64,000 nucleotides of DNA from Nocardia abscessus. Its GTDB lineage: Bacteria > Actinomycetota > Actinomycetes > Mycobacteriales > Mycobacteriaceae. The stretch spans positions 1 to 64,000 of the forward strand of contig NZ_JADLQO010000008.1 of the NCBI RefSeq assembly GCF_015477775.1, given 5' to 3'. This document shows positions 22,601 through 29,473 of this stretch, piece after piece. Numbering within the stretch: position 1 is the first letter of the stretch; each line of letters opens with the position of its first letter. Under the pieces are notes generated by a model. It was not told the DNA's origin and made no database searches. It saw only the letters and a program-made list of their open reading frames with translations. The translations under genes were made by a program, and so were the position numbers.

Positions 22601-23691
22601 ACTACGGCATCCACTTGGTGGTAGCCAGTTCACGCTGGATCGCCATCCGTCCCGCGATCAAGGACCTGATGCAGACTCGCATCGAGATGCGTCTGGGCGA
22701 CCTGGCCGACACGACCTTCAACGTCCACCGCAATGTGGTCGCGGCGATCCCAGCCAATCGGCCCGGTCGCTGCATCTCGACCGACGGCCTGCATATGCTC
22801 ACGGCGTTGCCGCGCATCGACGGGGTGGGCGAGGCGGATTCGGCCCCGGAAGGCCTCGCCGCGGCGAGCGCCGAAGTCGCACAACGCTATCCCGGCAGAC
22901 GCGCGCCGCAGGTGAAACTGTTGCCTCCGCAAGTGGGCATCGACGAGGTGCGCGCCGGTTGGCCCGCGGCACAAACGCTCGCTCAGCGTCTCGTCGTGCC
23001 GTTCGGTCTCCGGGAATCCGATTTGAGCCCGGCGACGATCGATTTCAGTGTGTCGACGCACTTCATCGTGCTCGGCTCGACCGGGTCGGGGAAGTCCACC
23101 ACCTTGGCCGCGCTGCTGGAGTCGATTCGACGCCAGTACGACCCCTCGCAGGCGCGCGTGCTGCTGATCGACTACCGACGCAGGCATTTGGAGACCGTGC
23201 CGCCGGAGATGCTCATCGGGCATGTGACCAACGAGCGGGATGTGCGCGACGCCTTGCCGCCGCTGGTGGAGAAGATGCGCTCGCGGCGCCCACCGGAGAA
23301 CGTGACCACCCGGCAGCTCGCGGAGCGGTCCTGGTGGTCCGGGCCGGAGGTCTTCGTCGTGATCGATGACTATCACATGATCGCGCAGCGTGGCGCGCTG
23401 AACCCGCTGGAGCCGCTGAAGGAAATTCTCGTCGACGGTCGCGATACCGGCTTGCACGTCATCGCGGCGCGCAACATCGCGCAAGCGGATACCGCGTTGT
23501 ACGACAACGTGATCGGCCAGATGAAGAACCTCAATTCCTCGGGTCTGATCATGGACGGCTCGAAGCTCGACGGCGTGTTGATCAGCGACGTGCGCGCCAC
23601 CAAGCAGCCGCCGGGGCGGGGAATCTACGTGGAGCCCATGAGTTCCCGTCGGGACCTCGTCCAGGTGGCCTGGGTGCCCCAGCAGATGTGA
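19684..23691 (+). CDS. eccC: EccC, fused FtsK/SpoIIIE-type ESX motor ATPase
   Basis: 1335 residues from GTG 19684. The N-terminus has two Met-rich membrane helices at about 40-60 and 66-95 (MIMPVVMVAAMCGMMVMM; MLMFPAMMLVSMFGMMGG). Three ATPase domains follow: Walker A GATGSGKSE (Gly481-Ser488) with LLVDFKGGATF and Walker B LLIILDEFAEL; a second GGTQSGKST (Gly830-Ser837); and a third GSTGSGKST (Gly1131-Ser1138). EccC powers translocation and recognises EsxB-type C-termini in its last ATPase domain. Here it is one chain, as in ESX-3, ESX-4 and ESX-5, rather than split as in ESX-1. An upstream start at 19570 would overlap eccB by 115 bases and is not used. Confidence 0.95.
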   Translation: MTTTRRFVRPARTVRGPKAPAVTELRLQPPTELPKPVPASRLRMIMPVVMVAAMCGMMVMMFRGGGAMNPMMLMFPAMMLVSMFGMMGGAFAGNSGGGAASLNEERKDYLRSITDNRKTVHGAEAELYAFLRYTHPGPEEIARLIGGKRMWEVQVASPQFLRVRVGRGRIANQVRVIVPEAAPTSDLDPVGVVELTRFAKAYSTVGGMPVAINLLSAPQVGIDGEAQLVAGLVRAMIAEVAVLHGPDQVAVAAVLSDPDAPEWSWLKWLPHTQHPNETDAIGSSRMVYRTVAELRTKVLAGLNRGPFSANSQPTLDRTHYLLIVDIGGPASDRDISGIDGCTWLRLGATEQNLPRALRFTVTEDRSLNEVTPRGLRRVGVADTLSTAAMTAMARSLSPYRLSTVVEAVAAEQASGGTSWEEMVGIADPGAIRVEQAWIRRRDEDRARLNIPFGHDPAGSVTYLDIKESAEEGMGPHGMCIGATGSGKSEFLRTLVLSAVTTHSPDVLNLLLVDFKGGATFLGFDRLSHVTAVVTNMEEEADLVTRMEDVINGEMARRQRILRDAGNFASVADYERAREQGADLRPLPTLLIILDEFAELLEQYPNFSKLFVAIGRLGRSLRIHLLLASQKVPANRMGELEAHLSYRIALRTNQTSDSRDAIGTADAYHLPKKPGSGYLRVGSGDLQRFQAAYVGEKYSPPAQVSAASAQRARRPGGGYRPPQRFTTGHIVDTRPVVVEPVAVQATPEAAEGDSITVMEAVLQQLARHGQPAHKMWLPPLVTPPTLERMIRAVPQGALQMPLALVDKPRQQRQDVWSVDMSGAGGHMAIVGGTQSGKSTALQSFILSAALTHTPEQVQFYCLDFSGGGLSALANLPHVGSVAAARDGDRIRRTIALITNLLESRQSMFAEFGIDSIRKFRTLREAPGGPPWLDRDPYGDVFLVIDGWDVGFGTNGPYYDEYTPVMESIALQGLNYGIHLVVASSRWIAIRPAIKDLMQTRIEMRLGDLADTTFNVHRNVVAAIPANRPGRCISTDGLHMLTALPRIDGVGEADSAPEGLAAASAEVAQRYPGRRAPQVKLLPPQVGIDEVRAGWPAAQTLAQRLVVPFGLRESDLSPATIDFSVSTHFIVLGSTGSGKSTTLAALLESIRRQYDPSQARVLLIDYRRRHLETVPPEMLIGHVTNERDVRDALPPLVEKMRSRRPPENVTTRQLAERSWWSGPEVFVVIDDYHMIAQRGALNPLEPLKEILVDGRDTGLHVIAARNIAQADTALYDNVIGQMKNLNSSGLIMDGSKLDGVLISDVRATKQPPGRGIYVEPMSSRRDLVQVAWVPQQM

Positions 23692-23702
23692 CTTCGGTGT
23701 CC

Positions 23703-23729
23703 GTCCCAAGGTTGGGAATAAATTACCGT
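23703..23729 (+). promoter_or_regulatory. ESX palindrome site 7: GTCCC-AAGGTT-GGGAA with TACCGT
   Basis: The right arm GGGAA is at 23714-23718 and the left arm has one mismatch. TACCGT (TAnnnT) at 23724-23729 begins exactly 5 bases later. It starts just after eccC and drives the WXG100-like pair, leaving a leader of about 410 bases. Confidence 0.65.
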
Positions 23730-24149
23730 TTTCCTTAGCAGCCGCTCGATCCGAGCTGGTAGTCACGCTCGATTGGAGTCTCATCATGGCACTCCCGGAT
23801 ATCGGCAACACGCCGCCGGTTGTGCGGGAGGCCGTGACCGACCCTTTCTGGACACCTCTGGAAGATGGTGGGGGGCACTGCGATTCCGCTGGGCACAGCT
23901 CGGCCGGCGCGATGCCGTTGCACCTGAGACGGGACGCCACCGGAACGACGGGATATCCGAGATTCGGCGGCGGCATTCGTTCCCGGAGAAAGCCAGGAGG
24001 TGCCGGTACTGGAGAAATCCCCTGTAATCGGTGTGGTCGAGGACGTCGATGGCCCGAGTCGCGCATCGACGATTCCGACGCACACGCTGTCAACGTCCTC
24101 GGCGAACCCGTCCGAGGCCAGGTAAACGCCTTATAGGATAGGAACAGAT
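23730..24149 (+). other. Long leader region before the WXG100-like pair
   Basis: About 420 bases. A frame from ATG 23786 to 24136 (116 codons, GGAG upstream) is open but Gly/Arg/His-rich with no recognisable fold; I do not call it a gene. TAGGAT at 24135-24140, just before the first esx gene, is a possible second -10 for a short-leader transcript. No riboswitch motif was recognised. Confidence 0.45.
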
Positions 24150-24458
24150 ATGCCCATCGGCTACACCGGCGACCCGTCCGATATCAACTCCGCCGCCAAG
24201 AAGTTCTTCATGCACGCCGACACCTTCAAGAACCACCTGGGTATTCTCGAGGGCGTCAAGATGGAGTACGCGCCCGCTGTCCAGGGCGCGACCGGAACCG
24301 CCATCCAGCAGGCGATGCAGGGAGCTCTCGACAAGGGCGGAAAGCTGCACGCGACCTTCATGGAGATCGTCGACGCGCTGAACAATTCCGGCGCGAGCTT
24401 CGACAGCCAGGACCAGGACAACGCGGCGCAGGTCAACAAGTACAACCTCAACTTCTGA
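24150..24458 (+). CDS. EsxB-like WXG100 protein with VQG and FxxxD
   Basis: 102 residues, ATG with AGGAACAG upstream. It aligns with CFP-10/EsxB: a first helix, a turn at residues 44-46 followed by ATGTAIQQAMQ (compare WRGAAGTAAQAA), a second helix, and a C-terminal export motif followed by a short tail ending NLNF. The WXG turn reads Val44-Gln45-Gly46, so the signature Trp is missing. The export motif reads Phe84-DSQ-Asp88 rather than YxxxD. The protein should form a heterodimer with the next gene product and be exported through EccC. Both changes are unusual for the family and are matched in its neighbours. Confidence 0.88.
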   Translation: MPIGYTGDPSDINSAAKKFFMHADTFKNHLGILEGVKMEYAPAVQGATGTAIQQAMQGALDKGGKLHATFMEIVDALNNSGASFDSQDQDNAAQVNKYNLNF

Positions 24459-24500
24459 GCCGGGTCTGCACCGGAAAAACAACGGAAAAGGTTTCGGAAA

Positions 24501-24806
24501 ATGTCTTTGAAGAACGATTACGATGCCGTCGAGGGTTTGGTCATTCGCACCGACAAGGTGCTCAGTGACATGACCGTGGACAAGGAGGAGCGGAATACGC
24601 TGGCCCAGCTGCTGAAGACGTATTTCCAGGGTGACGCCGGTTCGGAGAACGGTAACCTGCAGGATCGCATCGATAAGCAGATCACCGAGTACAACGAGGC
24701 GCTGATGGCGCTGAAGGCGGCCACCAAGGGCGTGTCCGGCATCGACGGCCAGTTCCGCGTGGTGGACCAGGGTCAGGCCATGCGGTTCTCGCAGATCGGG
24801 CTCTAG
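24501..24806 (+). CDS. EsxA-like WXG100 partner with FQG and FxxxD
   Basis: 101 residues, ATG with AAAGG upstream, 42 bases after its partner. The turn reads Phe42-Gln43-Gly44-Asp45 (compare WQGD in EsxH), again with no Trp. The second helix is DRIDKQITEYNEALMALKAATKG. Near the C-terminus is Phe85-RVV-Asp89, a second FxxxD. In mycobacterial pairs usually only the EsxB-type partner carries the export motif, so its presence in both partners is notable. It resembles ESX-3-type EsxH slightly more than ESAT-6 at the turn. Confidence 0.87.
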   Translation: MSLKNDYDAVEGLVIRTDKVLSDMTVDKEERNTLAQLLKTYFQGDAGSENGNLQDRIDKQITEYNEALMALKAATKGVSGIDGQFRVVDQGQAMRFSQIGL

Positions 24807-24939
24807 CGACTCCGTGGTTCGAATCGCCATCCCGGTCCCGGCCGATCGTCCGGTGTGACACGAGCCGGTCCGGCGATGGTCGATTCGAACGCTGTCGCGG
24901 CGCTCGGATCGCTGCCGAGCTCCTGAGAAATACCCGCTG

Positions 24940-24982
24940 TCGCCCTCGACGAGTTCGTTCACACGGACATCGTCGAGGGCGA
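24940..24982 (+). terminator. 13-bp inverted repeat, possible terminator of the esx transcript
   Basis: A perfect stem TCGCCCTCGACGA / TCGTCGAGGGCGA with a 17-base loop, 134 bases after the second esx gene. No T tract follows, so it could instead be a protein-binding site or mRNA 3'-end stabiliser. Confidence 0.4.
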
Positions 24983-25122
24983 TCGCATGTCATGGATGCT
25001 GTTTCGGTGAGGGCGTGAGACGTGCTGGGGACTCGTGTCACGTGACGCACCACTCGTATGGGGCGGGAATCTGCGGGCGACGACGATGCGGCCCGCAGGG
25101 TGAATGCGAGTTCGACTCGACA

Positions 25123-25149
25123 TTCCCAATGATGGGAATAGCTTAACGT
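25123..25149 (+). promoter_or_regulatory. ESX palindrome site 8: TTCCC-AATGAT-GGGAA with TAACGT
   Basis: Perfect arms extended by A/T (ATTCCC...GGGAAT). TAACGT (TAnnnT) at 25144-25149 follows exactly 5 bases later. The PE gene starts at 25218. Confidence 0.7.
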
Positions 25150-25217
25150 TCTGATTGCACCGCTCGATGTCGAAGTACTACTCGCCAAGAGTGGGTACCG
25201 GTTGTTAGGAGACGTCC

Positions 25218-25529
25218 ATGCATCTCGCTGTCGATTGGGATCATCTCCCCGTTATCGCTTCCCAGCTCGGCGTCAGCGCGGAGGATCTGATGCTGATGCT
25301 CGGAGCGGCCGCTCCCCTCGCTGTCCCGGCCCCGCCGGGTCTCGATGACGTGAGCGCGCTCATTCCCACCGCGTGCGCCAAGCAAGCGGGGTTGTTCTTC
25401 CCCACCACGGCAAAGGGAGTCGCCGTGGGATGCGATGGCGCGGTCGCCCTACCAGAGGTAGGCGCCGCCTTCGCGGTCGGCGACGTGGCCGGCGGCGGTC
25501 AGGTGCTCAGCAGAGTAGCCGCGTTCTAG
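25218..25529 (+). CDS. PE-like protein with FxxxD
   Basis: 103 residues, ATG with TAGGAG upstream. It matches a PE domain in size and layout: a first helix, the loop APPGLDDVSALIPTACAKQ (compare PAADEVSALTAAQFAAH in mycobacterial PE), a second helix, and the export-motif position near residue 85, here Phe85-AVG-Asp89. PE proteins pair with a PPE partner encoded directly downstream, as here. The N-terminal Pro-Glu dipeptide of the family is absent, as it often is outside mycobacteria. Assignment rests on the central loop, length, motif position and gene order. Confidence 0.75.
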   Translation: MHLAVDWDHLPVIASQLGVSAEDLMLMLGAAAPLAVPAPPGLDDVSALIPTACAKQAGLFFPTTAKGVAVGCDGAVALPEVGAAFAVGDVAGGGQVLSRVAAF

Positions 25530-25559
25530 CCGCGGGCAGCGCGAGCGAAAGCTGACAAG

Positions 25560-26924
25560 ATGCTTGCTGTGGTACTCGGCGCGCTGGGGCCGGAGGGGAT
25601 CATCGCCCCCGTGCTCGCCGGCGATGGGGTCGCCACGACGCGGGCGACCGCGAAGGCTTATTCGGCTATGGCCATGCGGTTGAATGCCGCCGCGGCCAAC
25701 ACCGACAGTTCGATGCTCCAGATGAGCGGGACGTTCCAAGCGCTTACCGCGGACCAGGCGCAGGCGGCCTTCCGTAAACACTCGGCGTGGTTGCGTGAAC
25801 AGGCGGCGGTGGCCGAGGCAACCGGCCAGTTGCTGGACCGAGCGGCTGACATCTCCACCGCGGCGAAGGCCGCCATGGGGGTCCTCGCCGCCAAGGCAGC
25901 CCAGGTCCGGATACAGGAGGCTATCGCGCTCGGCGGCGGCTTCGGCCCGTTGAGCGGGGCGGCGTTCTTGGAAGCCGAAGCCGAATTGATGGCGCTGCGG
26001 GGGGCCGCCCTCGGGGTGATGGCCGGTTATGCGGGGGCGCTGGTGCCCACACTGGCCGCACTGCCACCACCGATCGAGGCGCCGCCGATCGTGACCGGCG
26101 GCCCAGGGCCGGGCCCGCAGACGGAATACGTGTCCTACGACAACCCGACCGACTACAACGGTAGCGACTTCACCCAGACCGATATCTCATCCAAGTCGAC
26201 GGGCGACGGGCCGACCGGATCGGACAACAGCACCGGATCGAGCGGGGATCAGAACCCCACTGATACAACTCAACCCACCGATCCGACTCAGCCGACGGAT
26301 CCGACTCAGCCTGCGGACCCGACTCAGCCTGCGGATCCCTTGGACCCCGCCACCAATCCCGAGCAATTGTCGCCGGACCCGAACGCCAATAGCTGGTCCG
26401 GAGATTCGGGAATGAACGGCTCGGGAGACGGAGACTTGGGCCAGTCCTGGTTCTATGACACGTCGCAGAACTCGCCGACGTTGGCCGCGTTGAGCGGTGG
26501 GGCCGGAAGCTTGGTCGCGCTGAACATGGCCCGTGGCGGTCTCGGATCGATGCCGGGCGCTGCGACCGGATTCCGGATGCCCGCCAGCTGGAATCCCGGA
26601 GCCGGACGGGCATTCGGCGCCATGCCGCAACAAGCGACGTCCGGACCGATGGCCCGGAAGGGCCCGCCGCGTGGTGCGCTCGCGCCCAAGGCGCGAATGC
26701 GACGACGCCGCGACGACGAGAAGAGGTCGTCGAAGGTATTCGTACCGGGCGAGCCCCAGGATGTTCCGGTACTCGAGCAACCTCCTGTCATCGGGGTCAT
26801 CGAGTACGAGGACCGGGACAGCCGAGACGAGCCGATGCTCGAATCGGTACTGGCGGTGGGCGTTATCGAGCGAAACGACAACGAAGACGAAGCGGTGCTC
26901 GCCTCCGTAGAACGTCCTCGGTGA
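25560..26924 (+). CDS. PPE-like protein with Pro/Thr/Asp repeat tail
   Basis: 454 residues, ATG 30 bases after the PE stop. Residues 30-165 fit the PPE helical domain: YSAMAMRLNAAAANTDSSM, the turn position Phe59-Gln-Ala (normally WxG), then AFRKHSAWLREQAAVAEATGQLL (compare YVAWLSATAAQAEQAA) and a last helix ALRGAALGVMAGYAGAL. Residues 165-260 are an Asp/Ser/Thr/Gly linker with tandem DPTQP repeats. The rest has a Gly/Met-rich part and a C-terminal segment with Arg-rich and acidic patches. PPE proteins are exported as PE-PPE dimers guided by EspG, which is the next gene and overlaps this one by four bases. Confidence 0.78.
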   Translation: MLAVVLGALGPEGIIAPVLAGDGVATTRATAKAYSAMAMRLNAAAANTDSSMLQMSGTFQALTADQAQAAFRKHSAWLREQAAVAEATGQLLDRAADISTAAKAAMGVLAAKAAQVRIQEAIALGGGFGPLSGAAFLEAEAELMALRGAALGVMAGYAGALVPTLAALPPPIEAPPIVTGGPGPGPQTEYVSYDNPTDYNGSDFTQTDISSKSTGDGPTGSDNSTGSSGDQNPTDTTQPTDPTQPTDPTQPADPTQPADPLDPATNPEQLSPDPNANSWSGDSGMNGSGDGDLGQSWFYDTSQNSPTLAALSGGAGSLVALNMARGGLGSMPGAATGFRMPASWNPGAGRAFGAMPQQATSGPMARKGPPRGALAPKARMRRRRDDEKRSSKVFVPGEPQDVPVLEQPPVIGVIEYEDRDSRDEPMLESVLAVGVIERNDNEDEAVLASVERPR

Positions 26925-27814
26925 AGCGGGCCGAGGTCGAGATCCAGGTCGAAGGAGATGATCACGATGCATTCGAGGAAGGTGTGGAAGACGATCCGGT
27001 CGCAATCGACCTGAATGTCGACGCCGCCCTGCTGTTACAGCATCTGGTCGGCATCGAGTCCTATCCGCCGGTATTGGCGCTGCTGCCGAACATCTACCGC
27101 ATCGAGGATCGGGATCGGGTACATGCCGTAGTCGCCGCGCAGCTCACCGAAGTGGGCGTGCTCCAGGACGGGCGCGTGCACCCGGTCGTCGAGCATTGGC
27201 TGCGGTGCCTCTACCGGCCGGATGTGGAAATGGCGGTTCGGATCCTGGACACCGGTTTGGATGGCGAGCGGAAAGGAATGCTGCGGATGTCGCTGGTGCG
27301 CGCGGGCGAGACCCATGTGCTCGCGGTGCGCTCCGACGACCATGTCGTCATCCAGTCGGTGTTCCAGCAGGACGACCAGCTCGACACCTTGCCGGCCGCC
27401 GTTCTGGCCGCGCTCGGTCCGGCACCGGTGTTGCAGTTCGAGCCGATCGCCGCGACGGTAGAGCAATTCGGTGAGATTCCCGACGACCAGGACGAACGGC
27501 GGCGTGCCCTGGTGGAACTCGGTGCGGAACCGCACGCCGCCGCGGTGCTGAGCCGAGTGCTGGACGAGGTGGTCCGACGGGCGGAGGTGGTGATCATCGA
27601 GCACCATGACGGCAGTTCGGCGCAGCCGGTATTCAGCGTGAACGTGGTGGATACGCTGTCGGGGCGGATCATCGTGACTCCGAGCGTCGCGATGGACGGA
27701 CGGAAGTGGGTGAGATATGCGCCCGGCGATGACGCGGCCTTGCGGTCCGGCATCGGGGCGCTGGTCGACCTGCTGCCCGGTCGAAGTTGGTTCGACACCA
27801 GCAGAGTGAACTGA
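26921..27814 (+). CDS. espG: EspG, ESX-specific PPE chaperone
   Basis: 297 residues, GTG overlapping the PPE stop (GTGA). The start VEIQVEGDDHD is followed by VDAALLLQHLVGIESYPPVLALLP, matching the EspG opening (helix with a PPVLAL motif). The rest alternates strands and helices, with MLRMSLVRAGETHVLAVRSDDHVVIQSV and a late helix region before GRIIVTPSVAMDGRKWVRYAPGDD. EspG binds the tip of PE-PPE dimers and keeps them soluble until docking with EccC. Presence of EspG separates this system from ESX-4-type loci. Start and stop overlap fixes it in one operon with PE and PPE. Confidence 0.85.
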   Translation: MKRAEVEIQVEGDDHDAFEEGVEDDPVAIDLNVDAALLLQHLVGIESYPPVLALLPNIYRIEDRDRVHAVVAAQLTEVGVLQDGRVHPVVEHWLRCLYRPDVEMAVRILDTGLDGERKGMLRMSLVRAGETHVLAVRSDDHVVIQSVFQQDDQLDTLPAAVLAALGPAPVLQFEPIAATVEQFGEIPDDQDERRRALVELGAEPHAAAVLSRVLDEVVRRAEVVIIEHHDGSSAQPVFSVNVVDTLSGRIIVTPSVAMDGRKWVRYAPGDDAALRSGIGALVDLLPGRSWFDTSRVN

Positions 27815-27848
27815 ACGTCGGACCGTGGTTGTGGAGAGGACGACGGAA

Positions 27849-29393
27849 ATGAACCGAGCACCGAGCAAAAACGGTCATTCGGCCGACGCCGCGCGGGCGC
27901 ACGGCGGCTACGACGCGTTCTTCGCACCTACCGGCGAAATGGCGGACGCGGCCGTCGCGCAGGGGCCCGCCGCCGAAACGCGCCAGGATGCCGACACGTT
28001 CACCCCCGTCGAACCGCCGCGTGAGCCGCAGTCGCAGGCCGTGGCGGAATCCGAGCACCCGTCACCGGGCGTGGTCACGCCGCCGCTCACCGCGAGTGTG
28101 CCCCCGCCGCAAGTGAATCCCCGCCCGCCACAGGCCGGTACGCCGCCGCCCCCGGCGAGTGTCCCGCCGCCGCAGGCGAACACGCAGCGGAATTTCTCCG
28201 CTGCCCCGCCGACCGCGGCGCAACCGCAGGCGGCCCAGCACCATTCGGTCCAGCAGCAGGTCGCCGAGCAGTACGCGGCCGAACGTGCCGCCGAGCCCTC
28301 GCAGGCGATCGCCCGCAACGAGGCCGCGTCCGCGAACCAGGACTGGGCGTCGGGAGCGGCGACGCCGTGGGTCCCCGAGCGTATCGACCGCTCGACCCAT
28401 GAGCCGATGCCCCGGGTGGAGGTGCTACCGGCCGCGCTCAGCTCGATCGAACTGCTCGCCGACATCTCCGCCGTGAAGCGGGCGCAGCTGCGCTCCAACT
28501 CCGGTGTGCGGGGTGCGCTCAACAAAGTCGGGTTCAATCTTGGCCTTTCACCTGCGGAGCAGCGCGCCGAGGATCGCAAAACGCGAATCAGGCGCCAGCT
28601 CACCACGACCTATCAGATCGCGGTGATCAGCGTGAAGGGTGGCGTCGGCCGCACCACCACCGCGGCGACGCTCGGCTCGACCTTCGCCAGCCTGCGCCCG
28701 GACCGGGTGGTCGCGATCGACGCGAACCCGGACTTCGGCGATCTGTCGACGCGCACCTGCCGGCATCCGTACGGCCTGACGCTGCGGGACCTGGCGCAGT
28801 CGCAGAACCTGGACGCCTTCTCCGCGGTGCAGTCGTTCACCTCGATCAACTCGGCGGACCTCGCCGTGATCGCGTCGCCGTGGAGCACCGAGGCCACCGA
28901 GGCGCTGTCGGGCCGCGAGTACAGCACCGCCGTGGAAATCCTGCGCAAGCACTTCAATTTGTTGGTGGTCGACTGCGGGACCGGCGTGCTCGATTCGGCG
29001 ACGGCGACGGTGCTGCAGACCAGTGACGCCGTCGTGGTCGTCACCCCGGCCACCGTCGGCGGTGTGACCGGCGCGGTGGCCACCCTGAACTGGCTGAGTA
29101 CCCATGGCATGCAACATCTGATCGCCAAGTCGATCGTCGGCATCGTGCATCACCAGCCGCTGAAGCCGACCGTCGAGGTGGACGCGATCGAGAAGCTGTT
29201 CGAGACCGCGCAGCGCCCCACCTGTGTGCTGCCCTACGACGCGCATCTGGCCGAGGGCGGCGAGATCGACCTGCGGCTGCTGGAGAAGGAGACCTTGCTC
29301 GCGTTCGAGGAGCTGGCCGCATGGCTGGCCGATGGATTCCCCGGTTACCTTTCCGGCGCGGACAACTCCGGTGACCGCGGAGGGTGGCGATGA
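27849..29393 (+). CDS. EspI-like MinD/ParA-type ATPase
   Basis: I use ATG 27849 (GGAGAGGACGACGGA upstream) rather than the GTG at 27825, giving 514 residues. Residues 50-170 are Pro/Gln/Ala-rich. From about 255 the chain is a P-loop ATPase of the ParA/MinD class: SVKGGVGRTTT (Lys263, deviant Walker A with Arg268), IDANPDFGDL, and LLVVDCGTGVLD. EspI and related ESX proteins share this Pro-rich tail plus MinD fold; in M. tuberculosis EspI links ESX-1 activity to ATP level. Here the gene sits between espG and eccD, the position of EspI relative to eccD in ESX-1. A role in assembly or energy sensing is inferred. Confidence 0.82.
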   Translation: MNRAPSKNGHSADAARAHGGYDAFFAPTGEMADAAVAQGPAAETRQDADTFTPVEPPREPQSQAVAESEHPSPGVVTPPLTASVPPPQVNPRPPQAGTPPPPASVPPPQANTQRNFSAAPPTAAQPQAAQHHSVQQQVAEQYAAERAAEPSQAIARNEAASANQDWASGAATPWVPERIDRSTHEPMPRVEVLPAALSSIELLADISAVKRAQLRSNSGVRGALNKVGFNLGLSPAEQRAEDRKTRIRRQLTTTYQIAVISVKGGVGRTTTAATLGSTFASLRPDRVVAIDANPDFGDLSTRTCRHPYGLTLRDLAQSQNLDAFSAVQSFTSINSADLAVIASPWSTEATEALSGREYSTAVEILRKHFNLLVVDCGTGVLDSATATVLQTSDAVVVVTPATVGGVTGAVATLNWLSTHGMQHLIAKSIVGIVHHQPLKPTVEVDAIEKLFETAQRPTCVLPYDAHLAEGGEIDLRLLEKETLLAFEELAAWLADGFPGYLSGADNSGDRGGWR

Positions 29394-29473
29394 GCGAGCG
29401 TAGCGAGCGAACAATCGGTACAGCCACGCCAGTGGTCATGCCGGAGCCGAGCGTCAGCGAGGCGGAGGCATGA
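29390..29473 (+). CDS. 27-residue MSERSER leader peptide repeat before eccD
   Basis: An ATG overlapping the previous stop (ATGA at 29390) opens a 27-codon frame MSERSERTIGTATPVV... that ends at a TGA overlapping the eccD ATG (29470-29473). The DNA begins ATGAGCGAGCGTAGCGAGCG, related to 4818. It is probably a coupling element or a dispersed repeat rather than a functional peptide. Confidence 0.45.
   Translation: MSERSERTIGTATPVVMPEPSVSEAEA

Larger units (their letters stand above)
24807..25217. other. Intergenic region between esx pair and PE gene
   Basis: About 410 bases without a convincing gene. It contains the 13-bp inverted repeat at 24940-24982 and ESX palindrome site 8 at 25123. The split suggests that the esx pair and the PE-PPE-espG group are transcribed separately. 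Confidence 0.55.

Noticed and set aside
23786..24136. 116-codon open frame between eccC and the esx pair
   Set aside because: It has an ATG and a weak ribosome site, but its composition is Gly/Arg/His-rich, the middle looks like a shifted frame, and no fold is recognisable. PE/PPE genes, expected in this place in ESX-3, are found downstream instead.
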